A DNA stretch of 64,000 nt from Lantana camara (lineage: Eukaryota; Streptophyta; Magnoliopsida; Lamiales; Verbenaceae): contig CM074855.1 in assembly GCA_037501455.1 (NCBI GenBank), positions 53,265,001 to 53,329,000 of the forward strand, written 5' to 3'. Of the stretch, positions 43,589-56,448 are shown in pieces. The notes beneath the pieces are model-generated. The model ran no database searches and was not told the origin of the DNA. It was given only the letters and a program-made list of their open reading frames with translations. A program made the translations under genes and the position numbers. Each line of letters begins with the position of its first letter. Within the stretch, counting starts at the first letter, position 1.

Positions 43589-46500
43589 TGTAACACCCGA
43601 GCGTAAGGTGTCACATCCCCCGCACCGAGACCCGACCCGAATATGAAATGAACGATCCATACCCGAGCTAAATCACGGCGAACGGGGACAAACACACACT
43701 CTATGCTAGGCGGGCTAACCCTTAACCAAACGAATCAGAGAAAACCAATAAAGCGGAAGCAATAAACGAGCAAAGCATATCATATATATACCACGAGCAT
43801 CCAAGCTCCAAAATATAATTCATATACATCAATGCAAGCCATCACGGCCCAAAACATGTGTACGCTCCAATAACATATCCATATACAATAATCAAAAGTG
43901 TAAGATGCAAGTGTAAGACCAAAATATAGAGCTAGAGACGAATGCAAGACCTAGGACTCGTATTCCCGCCTAGCTCTCTCGACACCTGCACCAAACAGCT
44001 GAAAACCAAACGGGTTCAGTCCAAAAGGGACTGGTGGGTATAAAACATTGGCATAAATATAATATATAACTGAATTTAAACAATCACATGCATATTATAA
44101 TCCCAAGCGAGGTTTTAGAAACGGTTCCCAAGTGGGAGAAATAAAGGAATCATCGAAAGGGATTATAATGATCGATTTTACAATAGGTCATTAGTGGCCC
44201 GGCGAGTGGGCGTGCATCAACTCCAACCAACACCATGTGTGATTTAATCAATCGTTCATTCATTAAGTCTTTCATGCATATCATTCTTTTGTGCTCAATC
44301 AATCGATTCTATTCAATCGGTCATATACACCTTCTTCCTCCGGGTTGGTGGGCGGGCTTGCAAGACCCGTCCACCCAATCATTGGCCAAAAGGGGTTACA
44401 TGACTCCCCAGATGGCACTCAGCTCCCTTTCCCCGCCAATCTCCTGACGAGGTCCGGTACCGCTGTTCAATAGTGGGAACTAGTGTGAGGGATCACCGTC
44501 AGCCCATGCTTCCTCGGATAGCCACTCACACCAAGAACCCCGGGCCCCAATCAGTGCAATCAATCAATCAATACTCGCCAAAACATTTGGTAGGATTCAC
44601 GAAATAAGGGTTTTACGTTTGCAATCGTTTACTCGATAAAAGACTCAATATATATATATATACCGTATCACTTTGGCTTAAAGCTTTTCACATAGGGGGA
44701 TATATCGGGTCGTTTTATCTAAGTAGTAGAGAAACCCACCTTGTACCAACAAAAGAAGATACGAAAGCCTCAAGGATTGGCCTTGTCTCCAACGGGATCG
44801 AAATCTGTGCAAGAAAGGTAAAGTGAGACTCAAAATGACCAATTAAGACGCTCGGCAATGGAATGATTATGACATGAGCGTATAAAAGATATAATTATGT
44901 TAAGAAATGTTCATGTGCATGATTAAGAAATTGAATTTATATAATCAAGTCCTTTCCTCATTCATTCACGTTCGTTCAAATCATAATCCACATTTTCAAT
45001 CAACTTAATTCAAGAAATTCAAATATAATCAAAGTACAAATTAAATCACATTTAAAATTAGAACATAAACATTTAAACATATTCAATCGCATTTACAATT
45101 AGAAAATAAACAATTAAATACATTCAATTAAATTTAGGAAATTAAATAAAACATGAAATAGGTAACATTTAATTTAAATAATTCAATTAAATCAAATAAC
45201 AATTAATATTTAATAAATATATATATAATATATTCAATATATATATACACATGCATATACGTATACTATATTATATATACATATATACGTATATTATACA
45301 CATGCAAACAAATAGACATGCATGCAAATATCACAAGAATGCATGCAAATATCACATGCATGCATCTACATTAGAAGGCATGCAAATCATGCATGCAATT
45401 AACAACTCATGCAGGAAGAAAAGAAGAAGAACGAACAGCAGCAGCAGCTTCGCGGAAACAGCAAAAACAGGCATGAAAAATAAGGTGACACGGGGGTGTC
45501 ACCTTCAAGGAGCAAACCGAGACACCCCCGTGTCTCGGTACAGAAGTAGCCACCCAAGAAACACCCCCGTTCCAGCTGAAACAAGCAGGAACGACACACC
45601 CGTGTCGCAGCAAACGCAGCAGCAACGACCACGCGAAGAACCCCTGTTTCTCTAGCTTAAACGCAGCAACATCACAAGCAACAAATAGGCAACATATGTA
45701 GCAAGAAGAAGACATGAAATGCAGCCTAAAACCAGCCCTAATAATGTACAAAAATGACAGCAACATCAAGGGAAGAATGCAGCTGCTGACAGCAATTTTC
45801 CAGGCCCAAAAACAGGGTATTAAACGCGAGAAACAGGGCAAGAAATGATCTCAAGTAATCCCAACACGTTCATGTGAGTTAGGTTGTCATATGTGCAGCA
45901 AAACACCACAAATTCAACATATAAATCAGTCCCACAACAGTTCAAACATGGAAGGCTGTCACACGTGACTTTTCTTCAAAGTTTTCTCAATGATCCATAG
46001 TTGATATCTCATAAATACTTCAACTACCATGCAATTAATGATCATAAATGAAAAGAAGATATCAAAACAATCATTCTCAAGCTTGGAATCATCCAAAAAG
46101 CTCAAGTATGGAAGAAGATCAACCAATTTCAAACCTAATTCTATATATGTTCATTTCTGTCAAAAGCTCACGAATTGATGCTCAAATTCAGGGATGAATG
46201 AATGAAAATGACTCATGATGGATGTACATAACATAACCAAGCTTACCTTGTGGATTAATGGAGGTTTGAAAGAGATTGAGCTTGAATCTCAAGAGGTTGG
46301 CTTGGCTACGCGATTCTGGAAAACAGAGGAAAGAGGGCTGATTTTCTCTAAGTATGAGAGACTAATTCGGTTGGGGAGGATAATGATCAGATAGATGGTT
46401 GAGTTAGGGTCTCATAGGTTCAAACCATGGTTAATTTGGTCAAGTATGGTAAGAGATATGACTATTTTGGTGAAAGGTGGCAGTTTTGGCGCCGTGTAGG

Positions 46501-47224
46501 TTTTTCGGTTAAATTTCGGAGGTTGAAATGAGTTGGGAAAAATATATGGCTAAGTTTACTAAACTCGAATTTTCGTTACGAGTTCAGCGGAGTTGACGGA
46601 ACTCGAATCCGAGTTCCCGAGCTCAAGATATTAAATACGGAACCAAGGGTGCGCTAAGTGCTCGTTAGCCCCGACTTGGATTCCAAAATTCAAATTAAAT
46701 CCAAAACACAAGCAAATGAATTCGAAATTACGAAACGAACAAATATTCATGTACAAGACACGTATAAGTTCAACATATTAAATTCGCACAAAATTCCGGT
46801 ATCAATTCAAATAGAAACGAAGCACTCAAACGCAATGAAACAATAAAAGCCATAACATTAACAAAATAACCAACTAATTTCATTTATAATATATTACATA
46901 TAATATGCATGCATACGTATATAATATATATAATTACATGCATGCAAATATATATGTTATAATTATATAATGCATGCAAATATGATTTATAACTAATTAT
47001 GCATGCATAATTTTAAATTCATGCACACACGTACGTTTATATATATATGTATATATATATATATTATATAATGTAATTAATATTAATAACATTAAATTAA
47101 AATAATTAACATTTAATATAATTAAAATAAAATTAAATACATAAAACACACATAATTAATTATTTCGCGCATTTTGGTAAACAATTACGTCATACCTGTA
47201 CGGCCGAAATGTCGGGGCGTCACA
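43589..47224 (-). repeat. Element F 3' LTR (left copy)
   Basis: Minus strand from TGTGACGCCCCG (47224) to GGTGTTACA (43589). The other copy starts TGTAACG. Splice-like sites are a donor AAG/GTAAGC at 46246, an acceptor TTCTTGCACAG at 44805, a 65-nt 'exon' 44740-44804, a donor AAG/GTGGGT at 44739 and an acceptor TGCAG at 43986, 754 nt. AT-dinucleotide runs lie at 44650-44665 and 45220-45300, and very AT-rich sequence at 46860-47160. Frames of up to 144 codons over the palindromes (45251-45841) are repeated exactly in the right copy only because the LTRs are recent duplicates. Confidence 0.95.
43965..44033 (-). promoter_or_regulatory. Branch-point hairpin and acceptor-like site (F, left LTR)
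   Basis: Minus strand: CAGTCC pairs with GGACTG (44017-44033). CTGAA replaces the usual CTGAC. The acceptor-like GGTGCAG ends at 43986, and GCTAGGCGGG is at 43965-43974. Confidence 0.5.
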
Positions 47225-47240
47225 ACCTCTCCCCCTTAAA
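47225..47240 (-). other. Element F polypurine tract
   Basis: On the minus strand TTTAAGGGGGAGAGGT, directly before the 3' LTR. Confidence 0.9.
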
Positions 47241-47257
47241 AGAATCCGTCCTCGGAT

Positions 47258-50200
47258 TCATTGATCGTCCGGAAACAATTCGGGATGAAACTTCCTCATT
47301 TTATCCTCCGTCTCCCACGTAGCCTCTTCTGTTTTATCACTTCTCCATAACACTTTAACTAGTGGGATTTGCCGGTTTCTTAATTCTTGAAATTTCCGAT
47401 CCAAAATCTTAACCGGTTTTTGAACGAAGGTGAGATTAGGCTCAATTTCCACCTCTTCCTCAGGTAGGATTTCGGACTCATCCGGATAATACTTGCGAAG
47501 CTGGGAGACATGAAATACGTTGTGGATTCCCGTCAAACTCGGGGGTAGATTCAAGCGATAAGCAGTATCTCCAACTTTTTCCAGAATCTCATACGGACCC
47601 AGATAGCGAGGATTCAACTTACCTCCTTTTCCAATTCTTGAAAATCCTTTTCGCGGCGAAGCTTTCAAGAACACCCTATCACCAACTTCGAACTGAAGAT
47701 CCTTTCTCCGTCGATCGGCATAGCTTTTCTGTCTATCTTGAGCCGCTTTCATTCTTTGTTGAATGATTTGAACCTTATCAATTGCAGCTTGTACGGCTTT
47801 GGAAGGCTTCTCCTTCATTTCACCTCGTTTCACTCCCTCTTGTTTCGTCCAATTCCACTCTTCAAGGTCGAAAAATAAGGGGGATCTACACTTTCGTCCG
47901 TAAAGGGCTTCATAAGGTGCCATTCCTATCGAAGCCTGAAAACTGTTATTATAGGCGAACTCAATCAGGGATAACTGCTCATTCCACGAACTCGAGAAAT
48001 CCAATGCACAAGCCCTCAACATATCCTCCAAATATTTGATTAATCTTTCCGACTGACCATCTGTCTGAGGATGGAAAGCTGTGCTGAATTGGAGCCTTGT
48101 TCCCAGATTTCTTTGCAATTCTTGCCAAAACCTAGAAGTGAACCTCGGATCTCGATCTGATACAATACTGGTAGGCACACCATGAAGTCGAACAATTTCA
48201 TCAACATACTTCTTGGCTAACTTAGGTACCTTATCCGACATCCGAACAGCCAGAAAATGTGCCGATTTCGTTAGTCTATCCACGATCACCCAAATCCCAT
48301 CAAGACCACCCTTCGCTCTAGGAAGACCCGAAACGAAATCCATCGCCACCTGTTGCCATTTCCATTCTGGGATAGGTAGCGGTTGAAGTAGCCCTGATGG
48401 CTTCTGATACTCGGCTTTCACGGTTTGACAAGTCAGACAATGTCTCACAAAATCAGTTACATCCCTCTTAAGTCCATTCCACCAATAGAACTGCTTCAAA
48501 TCCTTGTACATCTTATTACCTCCAGGATGTATCGAATACCCTGATCTGTGAGCTTCTTCCAAAATAATCCTCTTCAATTCATCCGGAACCACAATCCTGT
48601 TCTTAAATCTTAAGAGTCTCGTGTCATCGAACCCAAATGGACATTCGGGATCATCTCTAGCTTTCTGAGCTAATTTCTGCACTTCGGAATCTCTTCTCTG
48701 AGTTTCAAATAATCTTGGTTGAAGATCCGGTTGTACTGTAATATTCCGAATACTTGCTCTTAACTTGAAAGACTCGGGTTCATATCCAACTTCCACTTTC
48801 ACACTAGATACACTAGTCTTCCTGCTAAGTGCATCCGCGACCACATTAGCTTTTCCAGGATGGTATCGGATTGTGCACTCGTAATCCGCTAAAGTCTCCA
48901 TCCATCGCCTTTGTCTCTTATTTAACTCCTTTTGAGAAAACAAGTATTGAAGACTTTTGTGGTCAGAAAAGATCTCGAAAGGAATTCCATACAAGTAGTG
49001 TCTCCACTTCCCCAAAGCAAAGATCACTGCCGCTAGCTCGAGATCGTGCGTGGGATAATTCTGTTCATGATCCTTCAGTTTTCTCGAGGCGTAGGCTATC
49101 ACCCTACCCTTCTGCATCAAAACACATCCCAGTCCCTCTTTCGAGGCATCCGTATAAACCATGTATCCTTCAGTTCCTTCAGGAAGTGCTAATATTGGTG
49201 CAGTGGTCAACTTTTCCTTTAAAAGTTGGAAACTTGCCTCACACGCCTCATTCCAAACAAACTTGACTTCCTTCTTTGTCAAACGAGTCAAAGGAGCTGC
49301 AATCTTAGAGAAGTCCTTAACGAATCTCCGATAATACCCAGCCAAACCCAAGAAACTTCTGACCTCGGAAGCATTTTTCGGACTCTGCCACTGAATAACT
49401 GTCTCGATCTTTGAAGGATCTACTTCCAAACCCTTACTTGAGACAATATGACCTAGAAAAGCAACCCGGTCGATCCAAAACTCACACTTACTAAACTTCG
49501 CATACAACCGGTGCTCTCTCAATGTCTCCAATACCAATTCGAGATGCTTAGCATGATCTTCCGGAGTCTTGGAATACACGAGAATGTCATCAATGAAGAT
49601 TACGACGAATTTATCCAAATATGGCCGAAAAATCCGATGCATCATATCCATAAATGCTGCAGGGGCATTCGTCAAACCAAAGGGCATCACTACGAACCCA
49701 TAATGCCCATACCGGGTATTGAATCCTGTCTTAGGTATATCCTCTTCCCGGATTTTCAATTGGTAGTAGCCTTGTCTTAGATCCAATTTCGAATAAACCC
49801 CTGAACCTTGCAACATATCAAATAAATCCTCAATGTGGGGCAACGGGTACTTATTCTTGATAGTCATCCGATTAAGCTCCCGGTAATCTATACACATTCT
49901 CAACGATCCATCTTTCTTCTTGACAAAGAGAACCGGAGCACCCCACGGAGATGAGCTCGGTCGAATATATCCAATCTTAAGTAACTCTTCGAGTTGAATC
50001 TTCAACTCCTTCAACTCTGCCGGAGCCATTCTATACGGCGTCTTAGAATAAGGTTCTGATCCCGGATATAAATCAATAACAAATTCAATCTCCCGATCCG
50101 GTGGTAAAGAACCTAAATTTTCCGGAAATACGTCGGGATATGCCTTTACCACATCCGTATCCTCAAAACTTAATTGATCCTTTGGTTTGTTAAGAAGATA

Positions 50201-51793
50201 GGCAATAAATCCCGTGGCTCCATCTTTCACTAACTTGCGAGCTTCCATAAACGATAAGAGAGGTACTTTTTTCGACCCCACTTTACCAATCAACTCTACT
50301 CCCAATTTTATCTTCTTCCTAAAACAATCAACCTCGGCCCGGTGCCGATATAACCAATCCATCCCGAAGATTACCCCATACTTCTTCATAGGCATAACAA
50401 TGAAGTCTGCCGGATAATCTTTCCCCTCTAACAAAACTGAACAACCTCTAACAACCCGGTTTGTCTGCAAATTACCTCCAAGAGGCGAACTCACATAATA
50501 ACAAGAATTTGAGCAAATAACAGGTAGGCATAGAGAAGCACATAGATCAGAAGATATAAAAGTATGCGTGGCACCCGGATCAAATAATGCGTGAATGCTC
50601 GTGTTATGAATGCAAACGGTACCTTCCACCACGGCATTCGGATCAGCTTCCACATTTTGTTCCTCGCCCTCAAGGGCATAAGCCCGGGCCTGGATCATCG
50701 GTCTTTGTACCCCAGCTTGAAACCCCGGTCTCTTATCAGGACATGCGAAAGCCATATGATCTCCCTTCCCACAAATCAAGCACAATTTCAATCTTATTCT
50801 GCAATTGCTATAAGAGTGGGTCGGTCCTCCACAATGAGTACACGGAGGTACATCTCGTCGATCTCTCGGGGGAGCCGGTAATGCCTGAGGTACTCGAGCA
50901 GCCTGAGGAGCATGCTGACCTCCAGTTCGTGGCTTCTTGAAATATTCTTTCTGAGAAGGAGCTGCCGAAGTCATAGGCCTTTTCCCCGGATTGAATCTCA
51001 TGCTCGATCCCGAAGCTGAGCCTCTACCTTGTCCCATTGGTGCTTTGAAGATTGGATCCCTCTTTTTATACTCTTCTTCTTGCCCTAAGGCCCTTTGCAC
51101 CGTATCTGAAAAAGATATAAAATTATGGCCCGCTTGACCGTGCCTCAAATCCTGCCTCAACCCAGCAATAAACTTCTTCGCCTTCCTCTTCTCATCCCGG
51201 GTAATATGTGGAGCATACTTCCCAAGTCCGTTGAAAATTGCAATATATTGAGCCACAGAACGATTTCCTTGCTTCAAGTCCATAAATTCTTGCTCTTTTC
51301 TCTCCCGAACAACCTCGGGTACAAAGCACTCCCGAAATTCCCGTTTAAAAACTTCCCATGTGATCTCCTCTCCATCTACCTCCAACTTTTCTCTTGTTCT
51401 CTCCCACCACTCAAACGCCTCTCCGTCCAATTGGAATATAGCAAACTGAGCCTGTTCTTGGGTAGTGAACTGCCGAACCCCATAAATCCTCTCCAATCGA
51501 GTCAACCACCCCTCTGAAACCGCGTCATCATTAGAACCAGAAAATCTAGGGGGATTGTAACTCAAAAACACCCCATGAGAATCCCTATGATTGTTATTTG
51601 GTGGAGCCGGTTGCTCAACAGGTTGTGGTGGTGGAGCTTGAACTCTCCTATGCTCAACATAATTGAAAACGGCTTCCATAAAATTTCCCATATCCATCGG
51701 CGGCGGCTGTGGTTGTTGTTCTGGGGGTATAGGAGAACGATCACGATGTCCTTGTCGTCCCGGTGATCTCTCACGATGTCTACGGGGAGGCAT
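47258..51793 (-). CDS. gag-pol: Element F gag-pol polyprotein (intact)
   Basis: A continuous frame encodes 1,511 residues from the ATG at 51793, the first ATG of the frame. The open frame extends three codons further up to a TTG, which is an unlikely start. Order: Arg/Pro-rich N terminus; gag domain about 80-225; zinc knuckles CX2CX4HX4C at C318-C331 and C338-C351; protease D405 in DPGATH; reverse transcriptase with FIDD (D735, D736); RNase H D882, E919 and D944; integrase zinc site H1082, H1089, C1119, C1122; DD35E triad D1152, D1213, E1249; GPY-like segment near 1400; chromodomain-like tail about 1458-1511. All catalytic residues are present, and 35 residues separate the last two of the triad. 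It copies and integrates the element. The chromodomain probably guides insertion to heterochromatin, which fits the nesting seen here. The protein is close to B's (1,523 codons). The Tekay/Del placement is inferred from domain order. Confidence 0.97.
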   Translation of the reverse strand: MPPRRHRERSPGRQGHRDRSPIPPEQQPQPPPMDMGNFMEAVFNYVEHRRVQAPPPQPVEQPAPPNNNHRDSHGVFLSYNPPRFSGSNDDAVSEGWLTRLERIYGVRQFTTQEQAQFAIFQLDGEAFEWWERTREKLEVDGEEITWEVFKREFRECFVPEVVRERKEQEFMDLKQGNRSVAQYIAIFNGLGKYAPHITRDEKRKAKKFIAGLRQDLRHGQAGHNFISFSDTVQRALGQEEEYKKRDPIFKAPMGQGRGSASGSSMRFNPGKRPMTSAAPSQKEYFKKPRTGGQHAPQAARVPQALPAPPRDRRDVPPCTHCGGPTHSYSNCRIRLKLCLICGKGDHMAFACPDKRPGFQAGVQRPMIQARAYALEGEEQNVEADPNAVVEGTVCIHNTSIHALFDPGATHTFISSDLCASLCLPVICSNSCYYVSSPLGGNLQTNRVVRGCSVLLEGKDYPADFIVMPMKKYGVIFGMDWLYRHRAEVDCFRKKIKLGVELIGKVGSKKVPLLSFMEARKLVKDGATGFIAYLLNKPKDQLSFEDTDVVKAYPDVFPENLGSLPPDREIEFVIDLYPGSEPYSKTPYRMAPAELKELKIQLEELLKIGYIRPSSSPWGAPVLFVKKKDGSLRMCIDYRELNRMTIKNKYPLPHIEDLFDMLQGSGVYSKLDLRQGYYQLKIREEDIPKTGFNTRYGHYGFVVMPFGLTNAPAAFMDMMHRIFRPYLDKFVVIFIDDILVYSKTPEDHAKHLELVLETLREHRLYAKFSKCEFWIDRVAFLGHIVSSKGLEVDPSKIETVIQWQSPKNASEVRSFLGLAGYYRRFVKDFSKIAAPLTRLTKKEVKFVWNEACEASFQLLKEKLTTAPILALPEGTEGYMVYTDASKEGLGCVLMQKGRVIAYASRKLKDHEQNYPTHDLELAAVIFALGKWRHYLYGIPFEIFSDHKSLQYLFSQKELNKRQRRWMETLADYECTIRYHPGKANVVADALSRKTSVSSVKVEVGYEPESFKLRASIRNITVQPDLQPRLFETQRRDSEVQKLAQKARDDPECPFGFDDTRLLRFKNRIVVPDELKRIILEEAHRSGYSIHPGGNKMYKDLKQFYWWNGLKRDVTDFVRHCLTCQTVKAEYQKPSGLLQPLPIPEWKWQQVAMDFVSGLPRAKGGLDGIWVIVDRLTKSAHFLAVRMSDKVPKLAKKYVDEIVRLHGVPTSIVSDRDPRFTSRFWQELQRNLGTRLQFSTAFHPQTDGQSERLIKYLEDMLRACALDFSSSWNEQLSLIEFAYNNSFQASIGMAPYEALYGRKCRSPLFFDLEEWNWTKQEGVKRGEMKEKPSKAVQAAIDKVQIIQQRMKAAQDRQKSYADRRRKDLQFEVGDRVFLKASPRKGFSRIGKGGKLNPRYLGPYEILEKVGDTAYRLNLPPSLTGIHNVFHVSQLRKYYPDESEILPEEEVEIEPNLTFVQKPVKILDRKFQELRNRQIPLVKVLWRSDKTEEATWETEDKMRKFHPELFPDDQ

Positions 51794-51794
51794 C

Positions 51795-51956
51795 CTGATC
51801 AAGAAACACTGACATGCATGCTTCTCTTAGTCCATGCATGAAAATGCAATTAATTCACTCAAATTTCAACAATTAGAGCACAGAAGCACTAAAAGGATTC
51901 ATATGCAATCACATTGTCAAGTAGTCCCTAGAGCCGAACGACCTAAACTGACTCAC
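51795..51956 (-). other. Possible leader intron ending at the gag start (F)
   Basis: Minus strand: a donor-like GTGAGT starts at 51956, and an acceptor-like TTGATCAG ends at 51795, one base before the gag ATG. It would be 162 nt. Element B has the same pair 194 nt apart. Confidence 0.4.
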
Positions 51957-51988
51957 CCGACACTAGAGCCTGGGTTTTGCAACCCTAG

Positions 51989-52000
51989 GCTCTGATACCA
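51989..52000 (-). other. Element F primer binding site (initiator tRNA-Met)
   Basis: The plus strand reads GCTCTGATACCA. The minus strand TGGTATCAGAGC lies eight bases from the 5' LTR. Confidence 0.93.
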
Positions 52001-52384
52001 CTTAAGGATGTAACACCCGAGCGTAAGGTGTCACATCCCCCGCACCGAGACCCGACCCGAATATGAAATGAACGATCCATACCCGAGCTAAATCACGGCG
52101 AACGGGGACAAACACACACTCTATGCTAGGCGGGCTAACCCTTAACCAAACGAATCAGAGAAAACCAATAAAGCGGAAGCAATAAACGAGCAAAGCATAT
52201 CATATATATACCACGAGCATCCAAGCTCCAAAATATAATTCATATACATCAATGCAAGCCATCACGGCCCAAAACATGTGTACGCTCCAATAACATATCC
52301 ATATACAATAATCAAAAGTGTAAGATGCAAGTGTAAGACCAAAATATAGAGCTAGAGACGAATGCAAGACCTAGGACTCGTATT

Positions 52385-52453
52385 CCCGCCTAGCTCTCTC
52401 GACACCTGCACCAAACAGCTGAAAACCAAACGGGTTCAGTCCAAAAGGGACTG
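52385..52453 (-). promoter_or_regulatory. Branch-point hairpin and acceptor-like site (F, right LTR)
   Basis: Minus strand: the CAGTCC/GGACTG hairpin at 52437-52453, the acceptor-like GGTGCAG ending at 52406, and GCTAGGCGGG at 52385-52394. Confidence 0.5.
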
Positions 52454-53905
52454 GTGGGTATAAAACATTGGCATAAATATAATATATAACTGAATTTAAA
52501 CAATCACATGCATATTATAATCCCAAGCGAGGTTTTAGAAACGGTTCCCAAGTGGGAGAAATAAAGGAATCATCGAAAGGGATTATAATGATCGATTTTA
52601 CAATAGGTCATTAGTGGCCCGGCGAGTGGGCGTGCATCAACTCCAACCAACACCATGTGTGATTTAATCAATCGTTCATTCATTAAGTCTTTCATGCATA
52701 TCATTCTTTTGTGCTCAATCAATCGATTCTATTCAATCGGTCATATACACCTTCTTCCTCCGGGTTGGTGGGCGGGCTTGCAAGACCCGTCCACCCAATC
52801 ATTGGCCAAAAGGGGTTACATGACTCCCCAGATGGCACTCAGCTCCCTTTCCCCGCCAATCTCCTGACGAGGTCCGGTACCGCTGTTCAATAGTGGGAAC
52901 TAGTGTGAGGGATCACCGTCAGCCCATGCTTCCTCGGATAGCCACTCACACCAAGAACCCCGGGCCCCAATCAGTGCAATCAATCAATCAATACTCGCCA
53001 AAACATTTGGTAGGATTCACGAAATAAGGGTTTTACGTTTGCAATCGTTTACTCGATAAAAGACTCAATATATATATATATATATACCGTATCACTTTGG
53101 CTTAAAGCTTTTCACATAGGGGGATATATCGGGTCGTTTTATCTAAGTAGTAGAGAAACCCACCTTGTACCAACAAAAGAAGATACGAAAGCCTCAAGGA
53201 TTGGCCTTGTCTCCAACGGGATCGAAATCTGTGCAAGAAAGGTAAAGTGAGACTCAAAATGACCAATTAAGACGCTCGGCAATGGAATGATTATGACATG
53301 AGCGTATAAAAGATATAATTATGTTAAGAAATGTTCATGTGCATGATTAAGAAATTGAATTTATATAATCAAGTCCTTTCCTCATTCATTCACGTTCGTT
53401 CAAATCATAATCCACATTTTCAATCAACTTAATTCAAGAAATTCAAATATAATCAAAGTACAAATTAAATCACATTTAAAATTAGAACATAAACATTTAA
53501 ACATATTCAATCGCATTTACAATTAGAAAATAAACAATTAAATACATTCAATTAAATTTAGGAAATTAAATAAAACATGAAATAGGTAACATTTAATTTA
53601 AATAATTCAATTAAATCAAATAACAATTAATATTTAATAAATATATATATAATATATTCAATATATATATACACATGCATATACGTATACTATATTATAT
53701 ATACATATATACGTATATTATACACATGCAAACAAATAGACATGCATGCAAATATCACAAGAATGCATGCAAATATCACATGCATGCATCTACATTAGAA
53801 GGCATGCAAATCATGCATGCAATTAACAACTCATGCAGGAAGAAAAGAAGAAGAACGAACAGCAGCAGCAGCTTCGCGGAAACAGCAAAAACAGGCATGA
53901 AAAAT

Positions 53906-54035
53906 AAGGTGACACGGGGGTGTCACCTTCAAGGAGCAAACCGAGACACCCCCGTGTCTCGGTACAGAAGTAGCCACCCAAGAAACACCCCCGTTCCAGC
54001 TGAAACAAGCAGGAACGACACACCCGTGTCGCAGC
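53906..54035. repeat. GACACNNGTGTC palindromes in F 5' LTR
   Basis: AAGGTGACAC pairs with GTGTCACCTT at 53906-53929, and CCGAGACAC pairs with GTGTCTCGG at 53941-53962. A weaker ACGACAC/GTGTCGC lies at about 54015-54032. The same set is in the 3' LTR at about 45482-45608. Confidence 0.9.
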
Positions 54036-55979
54036 AAACGCAGCAGCAACGACCACGCGAAGAACCCCTGTTTCTCTAGCTTAAACGCAGCAACATCACA
54101 AGCAACAAATAGGCAACATATGTAGCAAGAAGAAGACATGAAATGCAGCCTAAAACCAGCCCTAATAATGTACAAAAATGACAGCAACATCAAGGGAAGA
54201 ATGCAGCTGCTGACAGCAATTTTCCAGGCCCAAAAACAGGGTATTAAACGCGAGAAACAGGGCAAGAAATGATCTCAAGTAATCCCAACACGTTCATGTG
54301 AGTTAGGTTGTCATATGTGCAGCAAAACACCACAAATTCAACATATAAATCAGTCCCACAACAGTTCAAACATGGAAGGCTGTCACACGTGACTTTTCTT
54401 CAAAGTTTTCTCAATGATCCATAGTTGATATCTCATAAATACTTCAACTACCATGCAATTAATGATCATAAATGAAAAGAAGATATCAAAACAATCATTC
54501 TCAAGCTTGGAATCATCCAAAAAGCTCAAGTATGGAAGAAGGTCAACCAATTTCAAACCTAATTCTATATATGTTCATTTCTGTCAAAAGCTCACGAATT
54601 GATGCTCAAATTCAGGGATGAATGAATGAAAATGACTCATGATGGATGTACATAACATAACCAAGCTTACCTTGTGGATTAATGGAGGTTTGAAAGAGAT
54701 TGAGCTTGAATCTCAAGAGGTTGGCTTGGCTACGCGATTCTGGAAAACAGAGGAAAGAGGGCTGATTTTCTCTAAGTATGAGAGACTAATTCGGTTGGGG
54801 AGGATAATTATCAGATAGATGGTTGAGTTAGGGTCTCATAGGTTCAAACCATGGTTAATTTGGTCAAGTATGGTAAGAGATATGACTATTTTGGTGAAAG
54901 GTGGCAGTTTTGGCGCCGTGTAGGTTTTTCGGTTAAATTTCGGAGGTTGAAATGAGTTGGGAAAAATATATGGCTAAGTTTACTAAACTCGAATTTTCGT
55001 TACGAGTTCAGCGGAGTTGACGGAACTCGAATCCGAGTTCCCGAGCTCAAGATATTAAATACGGAACCAAGGGTGCGCTAAGTGCTTGTTAGCCCCCGAC
55101 TTGGATTCCAAAATTCAAATTAAATCCAAAACGCAAGCAAATGAATTCGAAATTACGAAACGAACAAATATTCATGTACAAGACACGTATAAGTTCAACA
55201 TGTTAAATTCGCACAAAATTCCGGTATCAATTCAAATAGAAACGAAGCACTCAAACGCAATGAAACAATAAAAGCCATAACATTAACAAAATAACCAACT
55301 AATTTCATTTATAATATATTACATATAATATGCATGCATACGTATATAATATATATAATTACATGCATGCAAATATATATGTTATAATTATATAATGCAT
55401 GCAAATATGATTTATAACTAATTATGCATGCATAATTTTAAATTCATGCACACACGTACGTTTATATATATATGTATATATATATATATATTATATAATG
55501 TAATTAATATTAATAACATTAAATTAAAATAATTAACATTTAATATAATTAAAATAAAATTAAATACATAAAACACACATAATTAATTATTTCGCGCATT
55601 TTGGTAAACAATTACGTCATACCTGTACGGCCGAAATGTCGGGGCGTTACAGGGCACCTCTCTTCGCCAAATGGTGTGGAGGTGGGATTGATTTATGATT
55701 TGTTTTGTGTTTCGCTTCGCCTTTGTTTCAGGAGTAAGTGAGTTGGTTTTAAGCTTTCGGTTCATTATGTTTCGATTATGGTTGTGAAACGGGGGCGGAT
55801 TTCTAAACTCTAAAACTTGACTGAATTTGGCCTTCGGCCCCAAACTTCTTTCTTTATATATATTACCACGGGTTAAATGTTTTAGAATGCAAAAACCGTG
55901 CCCGGTTCATGAACCCTTTAAGCTTTGTATATGCTTTGCTCTTATGTATATGTATGGGTGCGTGTGTTAGCGCCCTCAC

Positions 55980-56072
55980 CAGTCTTTAGGACTGACCCTC
56001 GTTATTTCTATCTTTTTCCCCCTTTTTGATTTGAGTTGCAGGTACCCGTTCTGAGGTGTTGGAGCTAGGCGG
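55980..56072 (+). promoter_or_regulatory. Branch-point hairpin and acceptor-like site (LTR H)
   Basis: CAGTC at 55980-55984 pairs with GACTG at 55990-55994. CTGAC is followed by a long T/C-rich stretch and TTGCAG ending at 56041, then GCTAGGCGG at 56064-56072. Confidence 0.6.
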
Positions 56073-56448
56073 TTGTCTTTGAGTCGGGTTTGAGGATAGC
56101 TTGAGTCTCATGCATGGCATTTTCGTTTTCTTTATGCTTTTTGGCTAATTCTGAATTATGTATAAGTTATGCGTCCAATTCGAAATTGTAAAGTTTGTAT
56201 AGATTGAATCGAAAGTTTGGTATGGCTTGAGTATGATTATTTGCTTTATGGAATTCTGGTGCTTCCGCATTCGTTATTTGTTTTATTGCATGCTCTGAGT
56301 AGGGCCTAGACCGCCTAGCTTAGGTTTGAATTTTGTTTGTCACCCATTCGTCGTGGCTTGATACGTGGGCGGAGTTCCCATTTCGCTTCACGTGTTGGGT
56401 TATGGTGCGGGGGATGTGGCACCCTTCGCTCCGGGGTGTTACAGTATT

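Larger units (their letters stand above)
43589..55651 (-). mobile_element. Element F: intact, young Ty3/gypsy chromovirus-type retrotransposon
   Basis: Flanked by the duplication GGGCA (43584-43588 and 55652-55656) inside LTR H. It has two LTRs of 3,636 and 3,643 bp, a primer site, a single open gag-pol and a polypurine tract. I noticed only about six substitutions between the LTRs, besides dinucleotide-run changes, so they are about 99.8% identical. This is the youngest insertion in the window and the only one that looks able to encode all its proteins. Confidence 0.96.
52009..55651 (-). repeat. Element F 5' LTR (right copy)
   Basis: Minus strand from TGTAACGCCCCGAC (55651) to GGTGTTACA (52009). 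Splice-like sites are a donor AAG/GTAAGC at 54670, an acceptor at 53229, a 65-nt 'exon' 53164-53228, a donor AAG/GTGGGT at 53163 and an acceptor at 52406, 758 nt. The four extra bases relative to the left copy come from an AT run near 53070. The GC-rich block is at 52760-52984. Confidence 0.95.
40428..56443 (+). mobile_element. Element H: solo gypsy LTR, split by element F
   Basis: One LTR of about 3.95 kb (40428-43588 plus 55657-56443) runs from TGTAACATCCCGATCGTTCG to CGGGGTGTTACA. It is flanked by the duplication GTATT (40423-40427 and 56444-56448). No interior is present, so it is a solo LTR left by recombination between two LTRs. Splice-like sites are a donor AAAG/GTAAGTAT at 41196, an acceptor TTGCTCTTAG ending at 43001, a 71-nt 'exon' 43002-43072, a donor CAG/GTGAGG at 43073 and an acceptor TTGCAG ending at 56041. 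Without F the second intron would be about 900 nt. Confidence 0.9.

Noticed and set aside
43105..43695. A 196-codon minus-strand frame
   Set aside because: It crosses the boundary between LTR H and element F at 43589 and covers a microsatellite, so it cannot be a conserved gene.
45251..45841. Frames of 134 and 144 codons that recur exactly at 53675-54265
   Set aside because: They are identical only because the two F LTRs are recent duplicates. They run across palindromes and simple repeats and oppose each other on the two strands.
51794..51802. Start of F gag-pol at 51802
   Set aside because: That codon is TTG. The first ATG of the frame is at 51793 and gives the arginine-rich N terminus expected of these proteins.
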